Assembly: GCA_015904055.1 (NCBI GenBank)
Contig: JABMDE010000074.1
Span: 55,497 to 62,632 of the forward strand
Source of the DNA: Nitrospira sp.
Lineage (GTDB): Bacteria > Nitrospirota > Nitrospiria > Nitrospirales > Nitrospiraceae
Direction: 5' to 3'
DNA length: 7,136 nucleotides
The position numbers and the translations under genes are program-made. Below the pieces are notes generated by a model that searched no databases, was not told where the DNA came from, and was given only the letters and a program-made list of their open reading frames with translations. This document shows, one piece after another, positions 1 to 5,428 of the stretch; the stretch's first letter is position 1, and each line of letters begins with the position of its first letter.

Positions 1-584
1 CCTTGATGTGCTTCAAATGCCACCCGATGGGCTGCAAGGAGCAGGGCTGTCCGTCTCGTCCGGGACTCGGATTGAGCCAAGTCCGGCGGCGATTGTTCCG
101 TCAATAGTCGAATGAGTTCGGCAAGAGATGGCAGGCGGCTGCCGGCATTCATCCACTCTTGCCGTGCAGTGGACGGTGTCCCTGCGGCAATTGAAGCGGC
201 CAAGGTTTCGTCACTGGTGCGCCGGATGGAATCGGCCAATTGCCATGCCGCAAGCGCCGCCATCAGCTCATGGGCGGATTGAGACAATTCGGCAATGCCC
301 AATTCCTTCGCCACAGTTGCCGATAATCCCTTGGCGCCCAGTATGTTGGCGGCATCCTTCAATCCGAGGGCAGGGCCGATGGCCGATGTGAACAGCGCCA
401 TGGCGCCGGTATTCGAATCGATTGCGGTGAGTTGAGCCGATCGGTCGGCGACAACCTCCGCCAGGAGAGCCGGCGACGCTTGCAGGGCGGGAGCTGCCAT
501 TGATGGCGTGACAATGCAGGCCAGTACCGCGATCACAAGGGCGATCCCGACGCCATGCGGCGCGAGACGATCACAAGTCCGCAT
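1..584 (-). CDS. Partial secreted alanine-rich protein of unknown function (N-terminal part)
   Basis: I do not recognise this family. The frame is open from the ATG at 584 to the left edge (194 codons plus two bases), so the C-terminus is missing. The start was chosen because it gives a good signal peptide: a short basic n-region (R2, R6), a hydrophobic stretch at about residues 11-25 (VGIALVIAVLACIV) and a plausible signal peptidase I site after PSMA near residue 30. A weak purine-rich element (GAGG, about 10 bases upstream) could serve as ribosome binding site. Cys23 lies in a VLAC context, so a lipoprotein cannot be excluded. The mature part is Ala/Leu-rich and mostly helical in character, with no motif I can name. 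The frame stays open upstream to an ATG at 698, but that extension would translate the heptamer tract at 668-695 and bury the signal peptide, so I reject it. It lies downstream of the hydrolase gene on the same strand (163-base gap), so read-through is possible. Confidence 0.7.
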   Translation of the reverse strand, partial: MRTCDRLAPHGVGIALVIAVLACIVTPSMAAPALQASPALLAEVVADRSAQLTAIDSNTGAMALFTSAIGPALGLKDAANILGAKGLSATVAKELGIAELSQSAHELMAALAAWQLADSIRRTSDETLAASIAAGTPSTARQEWMNAGSRLPSLAELIRLLTEQSPPDLAQSESRTRRTALLLAAHRVAFEAHQ

Positions 585-747
585 CACCCACTCGCCTCGC
601 ACCGTCGGCGGAGCGGGTTCAGCGAGGCGAGCGTAGGACGGAAAGATGTGTTGTTCATCTTTGTTTGCGAGATACGAGATACGCTTCACGAGATGCATGT
701 AGTCGAGCAATTTCGCAACCAGCTGTGATGAGTTATGCACGGGGTCA
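585..747. other. Intergenic gap between the hydrolase gene and the secreted-protein gene
   Basis: This stretch holds the CGAGATA-type heptamer tract and otherwise no gene. I found neither a convincing promoter for the downstream secreted-protein gene nor a clear rho-independent terminator for the hydrolase gene ending at 748. Confidence 0.5.
668..695. repeat. Four-unit 7-bp tandem repeat (CGAGATA type)
   Basis: Four consecutive heptamers read CGAGATA, CGAGATA, CGCTTCA and CGAGATG on the plus strand. The first two are identical, the fourth differs by one base, and the third keeps only the leading CG and the period. The unit differs from the ATGG-type heptamers elsewhere in the window but shares the 7-bp period and the intergenic position. 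Confidence 0.65.
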
Positions 748-1548
748 TTACGTTCCCTGAAAACAGGCCTTGAGAAAGGCGGCGGTTCGTTCCCATGCCA
801 ATGTCGTGGCGTCGGCTCGATAGGTATCTGGTTTCATCTCATTACAGAATGCGTGGGGTACGTCCGGATAGGTCTGGATCTCCGTCCGTTTCCCGTATTC
901 TGCGGCGGCCGCGCGCAGTTCTTGGACATCCTCTTCGGTTGCCCAGGTGTCCTTGCCGGCCTGATGATACAAGACAGGCGAAAAGAGGTCGTTCATCAGT
1001 TCCCTGGGCCGGATCATTTTGCCGTAGTAGGAGACGACCGCGCGCAAGCGTTTGCGTTGGCAGGCGAAGCGCAGCGCATAGGAACCACCCATGCCGTAGC
1101 CGACTACTCCGTGGATATTTCGTTTGGCCATGGTGCGTGTATTGAGATACTCGCAGCAGGAATTGATGTCCGTCAGCACCTGCGTTTCGTTCTGTTTCTC
1201 TTGCAGCGCCGCAGCGACTTCATCGTTGGCCGTGACCATTCCTCCCAGCCGGCCGTAGATATTGGGTATGATGACCATGTAGCCCTCACAGGCCAGCCGC
1301 GCACCGAGGTCTTTCATTTGCCCGGTCAATCCCCACCGATCGTGGAGCAGTACTAGGCCGGGGTACGGGCCTGCCGCTTGTGGCCAGAACAGCAGACTGT
1401 CGATCTGATGTTCTTTCGGCATCCGTGTTTTGAAATAAGGATCGACCATTTGGTCGGTGTGTGTGGGAATGGGGACTCCGCTTGGAAACCGTGCGGTCCC
1501 TGTTCCGATCTGTTGCAAGGTGAATGGCGCTGATTGTGTCTGTATCAT
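748..1548 (-). CDS. Dienelactone-hydrolase-like alpha/beta hydrolase, intact copy, lacking the canonical nucleophile
   Basis: This 266-residue protein has the dienelactone hydrolase (DLH, PF01738-type) fold signature. It carries PGLVLLHDRWGL (residues 63-74), ARLACEGYMVIIPNIYGR (83-100), the nucleophile-elbow region GVVGYGMGGSYAL (147-159), an Asp-containing QAGKDTW (196-202, D200) and YPDVPHAF (227-234, H232). In active DLHs the elbow reads G-x-C/S-x-G-G; here the nucleophile position is Gly152 (codon GGC). The acidic residue that follows the first His in DLH (usually Glu) is Asp70. Triad Asp and His are kept, so a normal Cys- or Ser-dependent hydrolysis is doubtful and the substrate is unknown. 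No signal peptide is seen, so it is probably cytoplasmic. The ATG at 1548 has no Shine-Dalgarno sequence and sits 7 bases after a -10 box, suggesting leaderless translation. This copy keeps the C-terminal helix (residues 251-266) that the second copy lost. It is divergent from the oxidoreductase gene at 1776. Confidence 0.9.
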   Translation of the reverse strand: MIQTQSAPFTLQQIGTGTARFPSGVPIPTHTDQMVDPYFKTRMPKEHQIDSLLFWPQAAGPYPGLVLLHDRWGLTGQMKDLGARLACEGYMVIIPNIYGRLGGMVTANDEVAAALQEKQNETQVLTDINSCCEYLNTRTMAKRNIHGVVGYGMGGSYALRFACQRKRLRAVVSYYGKMIRPRELMNDLFSPVLYHQAGKDTWATEEDVQELRAAAAEYGKRTEIQTYPDVPHAFCNEMKPDTYRADATTLAWERTAAFLKACFQGT

Positions 1549-1555
1549 AGAGTGG

Positions 1556-1585
1556 AATATAGGGAGCCGTTTGCGAGAATGTCAA
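1556..1585 (-). promoter_or_regulatory. Sigma-70-type promoter of hydrolase copy 1, predicted leaderless
   Basis: On the minus strand there is a perfect -35 TTGACA (1585-1580), an 18-base spacer and a -10 TATATT (1561-1556). Only 7 bases separate the -10 from the ATG at 1548, so transcription should begin at or within a base or two of the start codon. The same element is kept at 3880-3909 with one difference across about 43 bases, while the adjacent intergenic DNA has diverged strongly. Confidence 0.75.
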
Positions 1586-1616
1586 CGGACCGTATTTCGT
1601 GTGAAGACCAGAGCCG

Positions 1617-1637
1617 ATGGTGTATGGCTGATGGCAT
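1617..1637. repeat. Three-unit 7-bp repeat (ATGG type), unit 1
   Basis: Three contiguous heptamers, ATGGTGT, ATGGCTG and ATGGCAT, lie in the divergent intergenic region between hydrolase and oxidoreductase. The corresponding place in the second unit (3942-3962) has ATGGCGT, ATGGCTG and ATGGCAT. They resemble the longer tract at 5429-5493. The last unit also forms the left arm of a short inverted repeat, ATGGC-ATAC-GCCAT (1631-1644), which is absent from the second unit. Confidence 0.5.
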
Positions 1638-1721
1638 ACGCCATGGAGGAGTAAGAACGAGCCGCCGATGGCATAACATTCCGGTTCGATCACGTGCTAT
1701 AAGCTCCCCTCCACAAGCGAT

Positions 1722-1743
1722 ATCTATCGGCACAGTGGCGTCG
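1722..1743 (+). promoter_or_regulatory. Conserved block upstream of oxidoreductase copy 1
   Basis: These 22 bases, beginning ATCTATCGGCAC and ending GCGTCG, match 4024-4045 in the other unit with two differences, whereas the flanking intergenic DNA contains indels and many substitutions. The block ends 32 bases before the oxidoreductase ATG, a position suited to a promoter or operator. I could not assign a convincing -35/-10 pair, so its role is open. Confidence 0.35.
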
Positions 1744-1775
1744 GTGACATACATGTTCATAAATAATGAGATGTT

Positions 1776-2762
1776 ATGGGCAAGAGACCTCTTGGTATCG
1801 GGTTGATTGGAGTCGGGCGTCACGGTCTTCGCTATGCCCGGCACATTCTTCATGATCTACCCGCTGTATCCCTCAAGGCGGTCTGTCGTCGGAGTTCTGC
1901 CCAAGGGCTCGATCTCCCTGGCGCTGAATCCGTCACAGTGTATGGGCAAGCCCGTGCGCTGATCGAGGATCCAGCCGTTGAGGCCATCATCGTCGTCACG
2001 CCTCCGATCTTTACCCGTGACATTTGTAAGTTGGCGGTCCAGGTTCGCAAACCGTTGTTGATCGAGAAGCCGTTGGCGGCGTCGGCAGCCGACGCAGAGG
2101 TCATGGTGTCGGAGGCTCGACAGGCCGGTGTGCCGTTGATGACGGCGCAGACGCTGCGGTTTGACTCCACGATCCAGGAAATGCAGAAACGAGGACATCT
2201 GATCGGTCACTCTGAACGGCTGCGGTTGACCAGTCATATCGAAATGAAGGCAACCGATCCCGGACATGCTGAGGGGTATGGCAAGCGGGGGGCTTTGCTG
2301 GAAATTGGTGTGCATATGCTGGACCTTGTCCGATTCCTGACCGGCGAAGAGGTGCAGGACATTCGCTGTACAATGGACCGTCTTCCGCCGACCGCTCCGG
2401 ACACCATCGTGTCGGCTCAGTTGATGACTGTCGGAGGGACGGTCTGTCTGCTCGACATTGCGCGGGTACCGGAGGGACGTGTCGGATCAGCAGAGTGGAT
2501 TGGATTGCAGGGGCGATTGCAAGCTGACTGGATCAGCCGCCGGCTTCGTTGGATCAGTAGCACCGATAGCCAGGAATGGGAGATCCCTCCATCGCAAACG
2601 GTGCTCGCGACTCTGATGGCATTTCTCGATGCTGTGGAACAGCGCAGGCCTATGCCGATCACGGGCGAGGATGGGCTCCGTGCCGTCGAGATCGCGGAGG
2701 CCTGCTACCGTTCGGCTGAAGCAGGCGGGGCTCTGGTTGCGTTGCATGAGCCAACGGAATGA
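1776..2762 (+). CDS. Gfo/Idh/MocA-family NAD(P)-dependent oxidoreductase, copy 1
   Basis: This 328-residue protein has the usual length and order of the Gfo/Idh/MocA family. The N-terminal Rossmann domain has GVGRHG (residues 12-17) as the dinucleotide-binding GxGxxG. It continues with VVTPPIFT (73-80) and the family hallmark EKPLA (97-101), whose Lys98 is the usual catalytic/cofactor-contacting lysine. The C-terminal domain has EIGVHMLDL (176-184) with the conserved His180 and Asp183, and ends with the family-typical GEDGLRAVEIAEACYRSAE (297-315). Members oxidise or reduce sugars, inositols, biliverdin or related compounds; the substrate cannot be told here. An in-frame stop nine bases before ATG 1776 fixes the start. 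Ribosome binding is weak (an ATGAG-like element close to the ATG). No export signal is present. The gene is divergent from the hydrolase and convergent with the hydrolase-RAM fusion ending at 2883. Confidence 0.92.
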   Translation: MGKRPLGIGLIGVGRHGLRYARHILHDLPAVSLKAVCRRSSAQGLDLPGAESVTVYGQARALIEDPAVEAIIVVTPPIFTRDICKLAVQVRKPLLIEKPLAASAADAEVMVSEARQAGVPLMTAQTLRFDSTIQEMQKRGHLIGHSERLRLTSHIEMKATDPGHAEGYGKRGALLEIGVHMLDLVRFLTGEEVQDIRCTMDRLPPTAPDTIVSAQLMTVGGTVCLLDIARVPEGRVGSAEWIGLQGRLQADWISRRLRWISSTDSQEWEIPPSQTVLATLMAFLDAVEQRRPMPITGEDGLRAVEIAEACYRSAEAGGALVALHEPTE

Positions 2763-2791
2763 TGAGAGGCTCAAGCTGGCTGGGAAGATCA

Positions 2792-2867
2792 GGTTGAGGC
2801 TAAGGTCGAGGTGAAGAAAAGAATTTTTGATCCATTCTTTCCCACAGCCGTAACCTCAGCCGTGACC
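2792..2867. terminator. Candidate bidirectional terminator between convergent genes, unit 1
   Basis: GGTTGAGGCTAAGG (2792-2805) can pair with CCTCAGCCGTGACC (2854-2867), allowing G-T pairs and two mismatches. The 48-base interval holds a nested perfect 7-bp stem (AAAGAAT 2818-2824 with ATTCTTT 2834-2840). TTTT follows on the plus strand at 2868. The long loop is not typical of a rho-independent terminator. The position between convergent stops and the retention of the outer stem in the second unit support a role in ending transcription or in mRNA 3' end structure. Confidence 0.4.
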
Positions 2868-2882
2868 TTTTCCACACATCTA

Positions 2883-3872
2883 CTATTCCGCCACAATGTG
2901 CGTATCGGTTTCTTCGACTCCGTCAATCGCGTGGATCTTGCTGATCACGACGTCGGAGAGCGAGCGCTCGTCCTGTACGTTGATGAAAACAAAAATGTCG
3001 GGCCGTCCAAAACAAGGATGGGCCTGCTCAACGCCGGTAATGCGCTTGAGTGACGCGACCACGTCCTTTGTTTTTCCCGTTTTGACCTTGATCAGAATGT
3101 ACGCTCTGGTTGCCATAGTGTTTAATGTCGTGGCGTCGGCTCGATAGGCATCCGGTTTCATCTCATTACAGAATGCGTGGGGTACGTCCGGATAGGTCTG
3201 GATCTCCGTCCGTTTCCCGTATTCTGCGGCGGCAGCGCGCAGCTCCCGGACCTGCGCCTCGGTCACCCAGGTATCGTTACCGGCCTGGTGATACAGCATG
3301 GGCGACGTGAGGTCGTTCATCAGTTCTCGGGGTTGGACCATGTTCCCGTAGTAGGACACGACGGCGCGTAATCGCTTGCGTTGGCAGGCGAAGCGCAACG
3401 CATATGAACCGCCCATGCCGTAACCCACCACTCCATGGATATTTCGTTTTGCCATGGTGCGTGTATTGAGATACTCACAGCAGGTATTGATGTCTGTCAG
3501 CACCTGCGCCTCGTTTTGTTTGTCTTGCAGCGCCGCGGCGACCTCGTCGTTGGCTGTCACCATTCCGCCCAGCCGTCCGTATAGATTGGGAATGATGACC
3601 ATATAGCCCTCGCAGGCCAGTCGTGCACCGAGGTCTTTCATCTGTCCTGTCAATCCCCATCGATCATGAAGCAGTACCAGGCCTGGATAGGGTCCTTTGT
3701 CCTGGGGCCAGAACAGCAGGCTGTCGATCTGATGCTCCTTCGGCATTCGTGTTTTGAAATAGGGATCGACCATTTGGTCGGTGTGCGTGGGAATGGGGAC
3801 TCCGCTCGAAAATCGCGCGGTCCCTGTCCCGATTTGCTGCAAGGTGAACGGTGCCGATTGTGTCTGTGTCAT
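2883..3872 (-). CDS. Chimeric protein: hydrolase-like domain fused to Lrp/AsnC ligand-binding (RAM) domain
   Basis: This is one open frame of 329 residues. Residues 1-250 are the second copy of the DLH-like protein (231/250 identical to the protein at 748-1548), with the same Gly152 at the nucleophile position and with D200 and H232 kept. Residues 251-252 (Asn-Thr) come from the junction. Residues 253-329 are the complete RAM domain (73/77 identical to the protein at 5175-5408), starting with its former initiator Met. The hydrolase part lacks the last 16 residues of the intact copy (AWERTAAFLKACFQGT), probably the final helix of the fold. The former RAM start at 3116 no longer has a Shine-Dalgarno sequence, so separate RAM translation from it is unlikely. 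Expression should come from the leaderless-type promoter at 3880-3909, placing RAM under hydrolase control. Whether the chimera folds or is a relic is unknown; intact frames and mostly conservative substitutions argue for selection. Confidence 0.88.
   Translation of the reverse strand: MTQTQSAPFTLQQIGTGTARFSSGVPIPTHTDQMVDPYFKTRMPKEHQIDSLLFWPQDKGPYPGLVLLHDRWGLTGQMKDLGARLACEGYMVIIPNLYGRLGGMVTANDEVAAALQDKQNEAQVLTDINTCCEYLNTRTMAKRNIHGVVGYGMGGSYALRFACQRKRLRAVVSYYGNMVQPRELMNDLTSPMLYHQAGNDTWVTEAQVRELRAAAAEYGKRTEIQTYPDVPHAFCNEMKPDAYRADATTLNTMATRAYILIKVKTGKTKDVVASLKRITGVEQAHPCFGRPDIFVFINVQDERSLSDVVISKIHAIDGVEETDTHIVAE
3117..3123. other. Duplication junction with 7-base filler
   Basis: These seven bases (AGTGTTT on plus) have no counterpart at either parental breakpoint. 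To the left lies the RAM start codon (3114-3116), matching 5406-5408; to the right homology with the hydrolase 3' end begins at 3124, matching base 800. On the minus strand the filler completes a TTA codon and adds AAC ACT before the RAM ATG, which keeps the two frames in register. Confidence 0.85.
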
Positions 3873-3879
3873 AGAGTGG

Positions 3880-3909
3880 AATATAGGGAGCCGTTTGCGG
3901 GAATGTCAA
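3880..3909 (-). promoter_or_regulatory. Sigma-70-type promoter of the fusion gene, predicted leaderless
   Basis: The minus strand has TTGACA (3909-3904), an 18-base spacer and TATATT (3885-3880), with 7 bases to the ATG at 3872. It is nearly identical to the promoter at 1556-1585. No Shine-Dalgarno sequence is present. Confidence 0.75.
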
Positions 3910-3941
3910 CGGATCGTATTGTGTGTGAAAGGCCAGAGCTA

Positions 3942-3962
3942 ATGGCGTATGGCTGATGGCAT
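3942..3962. repeat. Three-unit 7-bp repeat (ATGG type), unit 2
   Basis: ATGGCGT, ATGGCTG and ATGGCAT follow one another without a gap. They are the counterpart of 1617-1637 and have the same register, so the tract predates the duplication. Confidence 0.5.
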
Positions 3963-4023
3963 GGTATTCCAATCGGATCTTGTGCTACAGGCTATATGCG
4001 ATCAGGTTTCTTTCACGAGCAAC

Positions 4024-4045
4024 ATCTATCGGCACCGTAGCGTCG
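4024..4045 (+). promoter_or_regulatory. Conserved block upstream of oxidoreductase copy 2
   Basis: This is the counterpart of 1722-1743, with 20 of 22 bases identical. It lies 33 bases before the ATG at 4079. The region just upstream differs by a roughly 15-base insertion, which makes the retained block stand out. Function unassigned. Confidence 0.35.
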
Positions 4046-4078
4046 CTCATATACAGGTTTATGAATAATAACGATGAC

Positions 4079-5062
4079 ATGGGCAAGCGACCTCTGGGAT
4101 TAGGGTTGATCGGTGTGGGGCGTCACGGCCTTCGTTATGCCCGGCATATTCTTCATGATCTCCCCTCTGTGTCTCTCAAGGCGGTCTGCCGCCGGAATCC
4201 CGCCCAAGGTCTCGATCTCCCTGGCGCTGAATCCGTCACCGTGTATGGGCAGGCCCGTGCGTTGATCGAAGATCCAGCCGTTGAGGCTATCATCGTCGTC
4301 ACGCCTCCGATCTTTACCCGTGAAATTTGCAAGGTGGCGGTTCAAGCCCGCAAACCACTGTTGGTCGAGAAACCGTTGGCAGCTTCGGCGGCTGATGCAA
4401 AGGCTTTGGTGTCGGAGGCTCAACAGGCCGGCGTACCGTTGATGACGGCCCAGACGTTGCGGTTTGACTCCGCGATCCAGGAAATGCGGAAGCGAGGACA
4501 TCTGATCGGGCGCTCCGAGCGGCTGCGGCTGACCAGTCATATCGAAACAAAGGCAACCGCTCCCGGACATGCCGATGGATACGGCAAGCGGGGAGCGTTG
4601 CTGGAAATCGGCGTCCACATGCTGGATCTTGTCAGATTCCTGACCGGCGAGGAGGTGCAGGAGGTCCGCTGTACGATGGATCGTCTTCCGCCGACCGCTC
4701 CGGATACTGTCGTATCGGCTCAGTTGACGACCGTCGGAGGGACGACCTGTCTGCTCGACATTGCGCGGGTGACGGAAGGACGTGTCGGATCAGCAGAGTG
4801 GGTTGGATTGCAGGGGCGTTTGCAAGTCGACTGGATCAGCCACCGGCTTCGTTGGATCGGCAACACGGACCGTCAGGAATGGGAGTTCCCTTCATCGCAA
4901 ACGGTACGTGCGACGCTGATGGCATTTCTTGAGGCTGTGGAACAGCGCACACCCATGCCGATCACGGGCGAGGATGGGCTCCGTGCCGTCGAGATCGCAG
5001 AGGCATGCTATCGCTCGGCAGAGTCAGGCGGCGCTCTGGTTGTGTTGCAAGCGCCAACGTAA
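4079..5062 (+). CDS. Gfo/Idh/MocA-family NAD(P)-dependent oxidoreductase, copy 2
   Basis: This 327-residue protein is about 88% identical to the protein at 1776-2762 (roughly 40 substitutions). It keeps GVGRHG (12-17), EKPLA (97-101), EIGVHMLDL (176-184, with H180 and D183) and the C-terminal GEDGLRAVEIAEACYRSAE. The substitutions are spread across the protein and include changes that may tune specificity, for example H145R, D161A, R255H and P272S. It ends one residue earlier than copy 1. The start at 4079 is chosen because it matches the fixed start of copy 1. The frame is open further upstream (ATG 4061 or 3956), but those codons are not conserved in the other unit and the 3956 start falls inside the heptamer tract. 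It is divergent from the fusion gene and convergent with the RAM gene. Confidence 0.91.
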   Translation: MGKRPLGLGLIGVGRHGLRYARHILHDLPSVSLKAVCRRNPAQGLDLPGAESVTVYGQARALIEDPAVEAIIVVTPPIFTREICKVAVQARKPLLVEKPLAASAADAKALVSEAQQAGVPLMTAQTLRFDSAIQEMRKRGHLIGRSERLRLTSHIETKATAPGHADGYGKRGALLEIGVHMLDLVRFLTGEEVQEVRCTMDRLPPTAPDTVVSAQLTTVGGTTCLLDIARVTEGRVGSAEWVGLQGRLQVDWISHRLRWIGNTDRQEWEFPSSQTVRATLMAFLEAVEQRTPMPITGEDGLRAVEIAEACYRSAESGGALVVLQAPT

Positions 5063-5095
5063 CGATGAGAGGCTCATCGCTGGCCGGGAAGAGCA

Positions 5096-5159
5096 GGTTG
5101 AGGCTAAGGAAAGCATGTCCGATCAGTTCTTTCCCATAGCCGTAACCTCAGCCTTGACC
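5096..5159. terminator. Candidate bidirectional terminator between convergent genes, unit 2
   Basis: GGTTGAGGCTAAGG (5096-5109) pairs with CCTCAGCCTTGACC (5146-5159) over 14 positions with two G-T pairs and one mismatch, a better stem than in unit 1. The interval is 36 bases, and a smaller GGAAAG/CTTTCC stem (5108-5113, 5129-5134) slightly overlaps the outer arm. A GTTT follows on the plus strand. It lies between the convergent stops at 5062 and 5175. Confidence 0.42.
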
Positions 5160-5174
5160 GTTTCCTCACCTCTC

Positions 5175-5408
5175 CTATTCCGCCACAATGTGCGTATCGG
5201 TTTCTTCGACTCCATCGATCGCGTGGATCTTGCTGATCACGACGTCGGAGAGCGAGCGCTCATCCTGTACGCTGATAAAAACAAAAATGTCGGGCCGCCC
5301 GAAACAAGGATGGGCCTGCTCAATGCCGGCAATGCGCTTGAGTGACGTGACGACGTCCTTGGTTTTTCCCGTTTTGACCTTGATCAGAATGTATGCTCTG
5401 GTTGCCAT
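5175..5408 (-). CDS. Stand-alone Lrp/AsnC ligand-binding (RAM) domain protein
   Basis: This 77-residue protein is a RAM domain (PF01037-type, alpha/beta ferredoxin-like fold) without the DNA-binding helix-turn-helix of full Lrp/AsnC regulators. It shows the family pattern: MATRAYILIKVKTGK as first strand, IAGIEQAHPCFGRPDIFVFI (26-45) around the GxxDI turn, and a C-terminal IHAIDGVEETDTHIV (61-75). Such single-domain proteins assemble through the beta-sheet and bind small effectors, often amino acids, in the family; the ligand here is unknown. The start at 5408 is chosen because AGGAGG lies 5 bases upstream; an ATG at 5429 would place that element inside the coding sequence. It probably follows the gene at 5477-6133 in an operon (68-base gap). 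A second copy of the domain is fused to the hydrolase at 2883-3872. Confidence 0.88.
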   Translation of the reverse strand: MATRAYILIKVKTGKTKDVVTSLKRIAGIEQAHPCFGRPDIFVFISVQDERSLSDVVISKIHAIDGVEETDTHIVAE

Positions 5409-5413
5409 GGGTC

Positions 5414-5419
5414 CCTCCT
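5414..5419 (-). promoter_or_regulatory. Strong Shine-Dalgarno of the RAM gene
   Basis: AGGAGG on the minus strand lies 5 bases before the ATG at 5408 and decides the start. This element lies just outside the duplicated segment, so the internal RAM copy lacks it. Confidence 0.85.
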
Positions 5420-5428
5420 GGAGCTTCA

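Larger units (their letters stand above)
800..3116. repeat. Tandem duplication, left unit (about 2.3 kb)
   Basis: This unit matches 3124-5408 throughout. It includes all but the last 17 codons (stop included) of the hydrolase gene, the divergent intergenic region, the whole oxidoreductase gene, the convergent gap and the RAM-domain coding sequence down to its start codon. Protein identity by hand comparison is 231/250 (hydrolase), about 88% (oxidoreductase) and 73/77 (RAM). Homology starts abruptly at base 800, inside the hydrolase 3' end, and stops at base 3116, the first base of the RAM start codon. Confidence 0.93.
3124..5408. repeat. Tandem duplication, right unit (about 2.3 kb)
   Basis: Second copy of the segment at 800-3116. 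It carries the truncated hydrolase part of the fusion, the oxidoreductase copy 2 and the RAM coding sequence, which here keeps its native upstream region. The length difference between units (2285 versus 2317 bases) comes mainly from indels in the two non-coding gaps. Confidence 0.93.

Noticed and set aside
128..391. Plus-strand frame opposite the partial secreted protein
   Set aside because: Composition is that of an antisense shadow, while the minus frame is open over the whole region and has a signal peptide.
1..584. Homology between the secreted protein at the left edge and the exported protein at 5477-6133
   Set aside because: Both have a hydrophobic N-terminus and an Ala/Leu-rich helical body with a PPDL stretch, but I could not extend the match beyond a few residues.
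2883..3872. Fusion caused by a frameshift or lost stop, to be called a pseudogene
   Set aside because: The junction is explained by the duplication breakpoint, the frame is open for 329 codons and both domains match their outer copies closely.
3956..4078. N-terminal extension of 41 codons for oxidoreductase copy 2
   Set aside because: Not present in copy 1, where an in-frame stop lies nine bases before the ATG; the extension begins inside a heptamer tract.
2883..5408. The duplication or fusion as an assembly error
   Set aside because: The copies differ at many sites throughout, including indels in the gaps, so they cannot be one sequence duplicated by the assembler.
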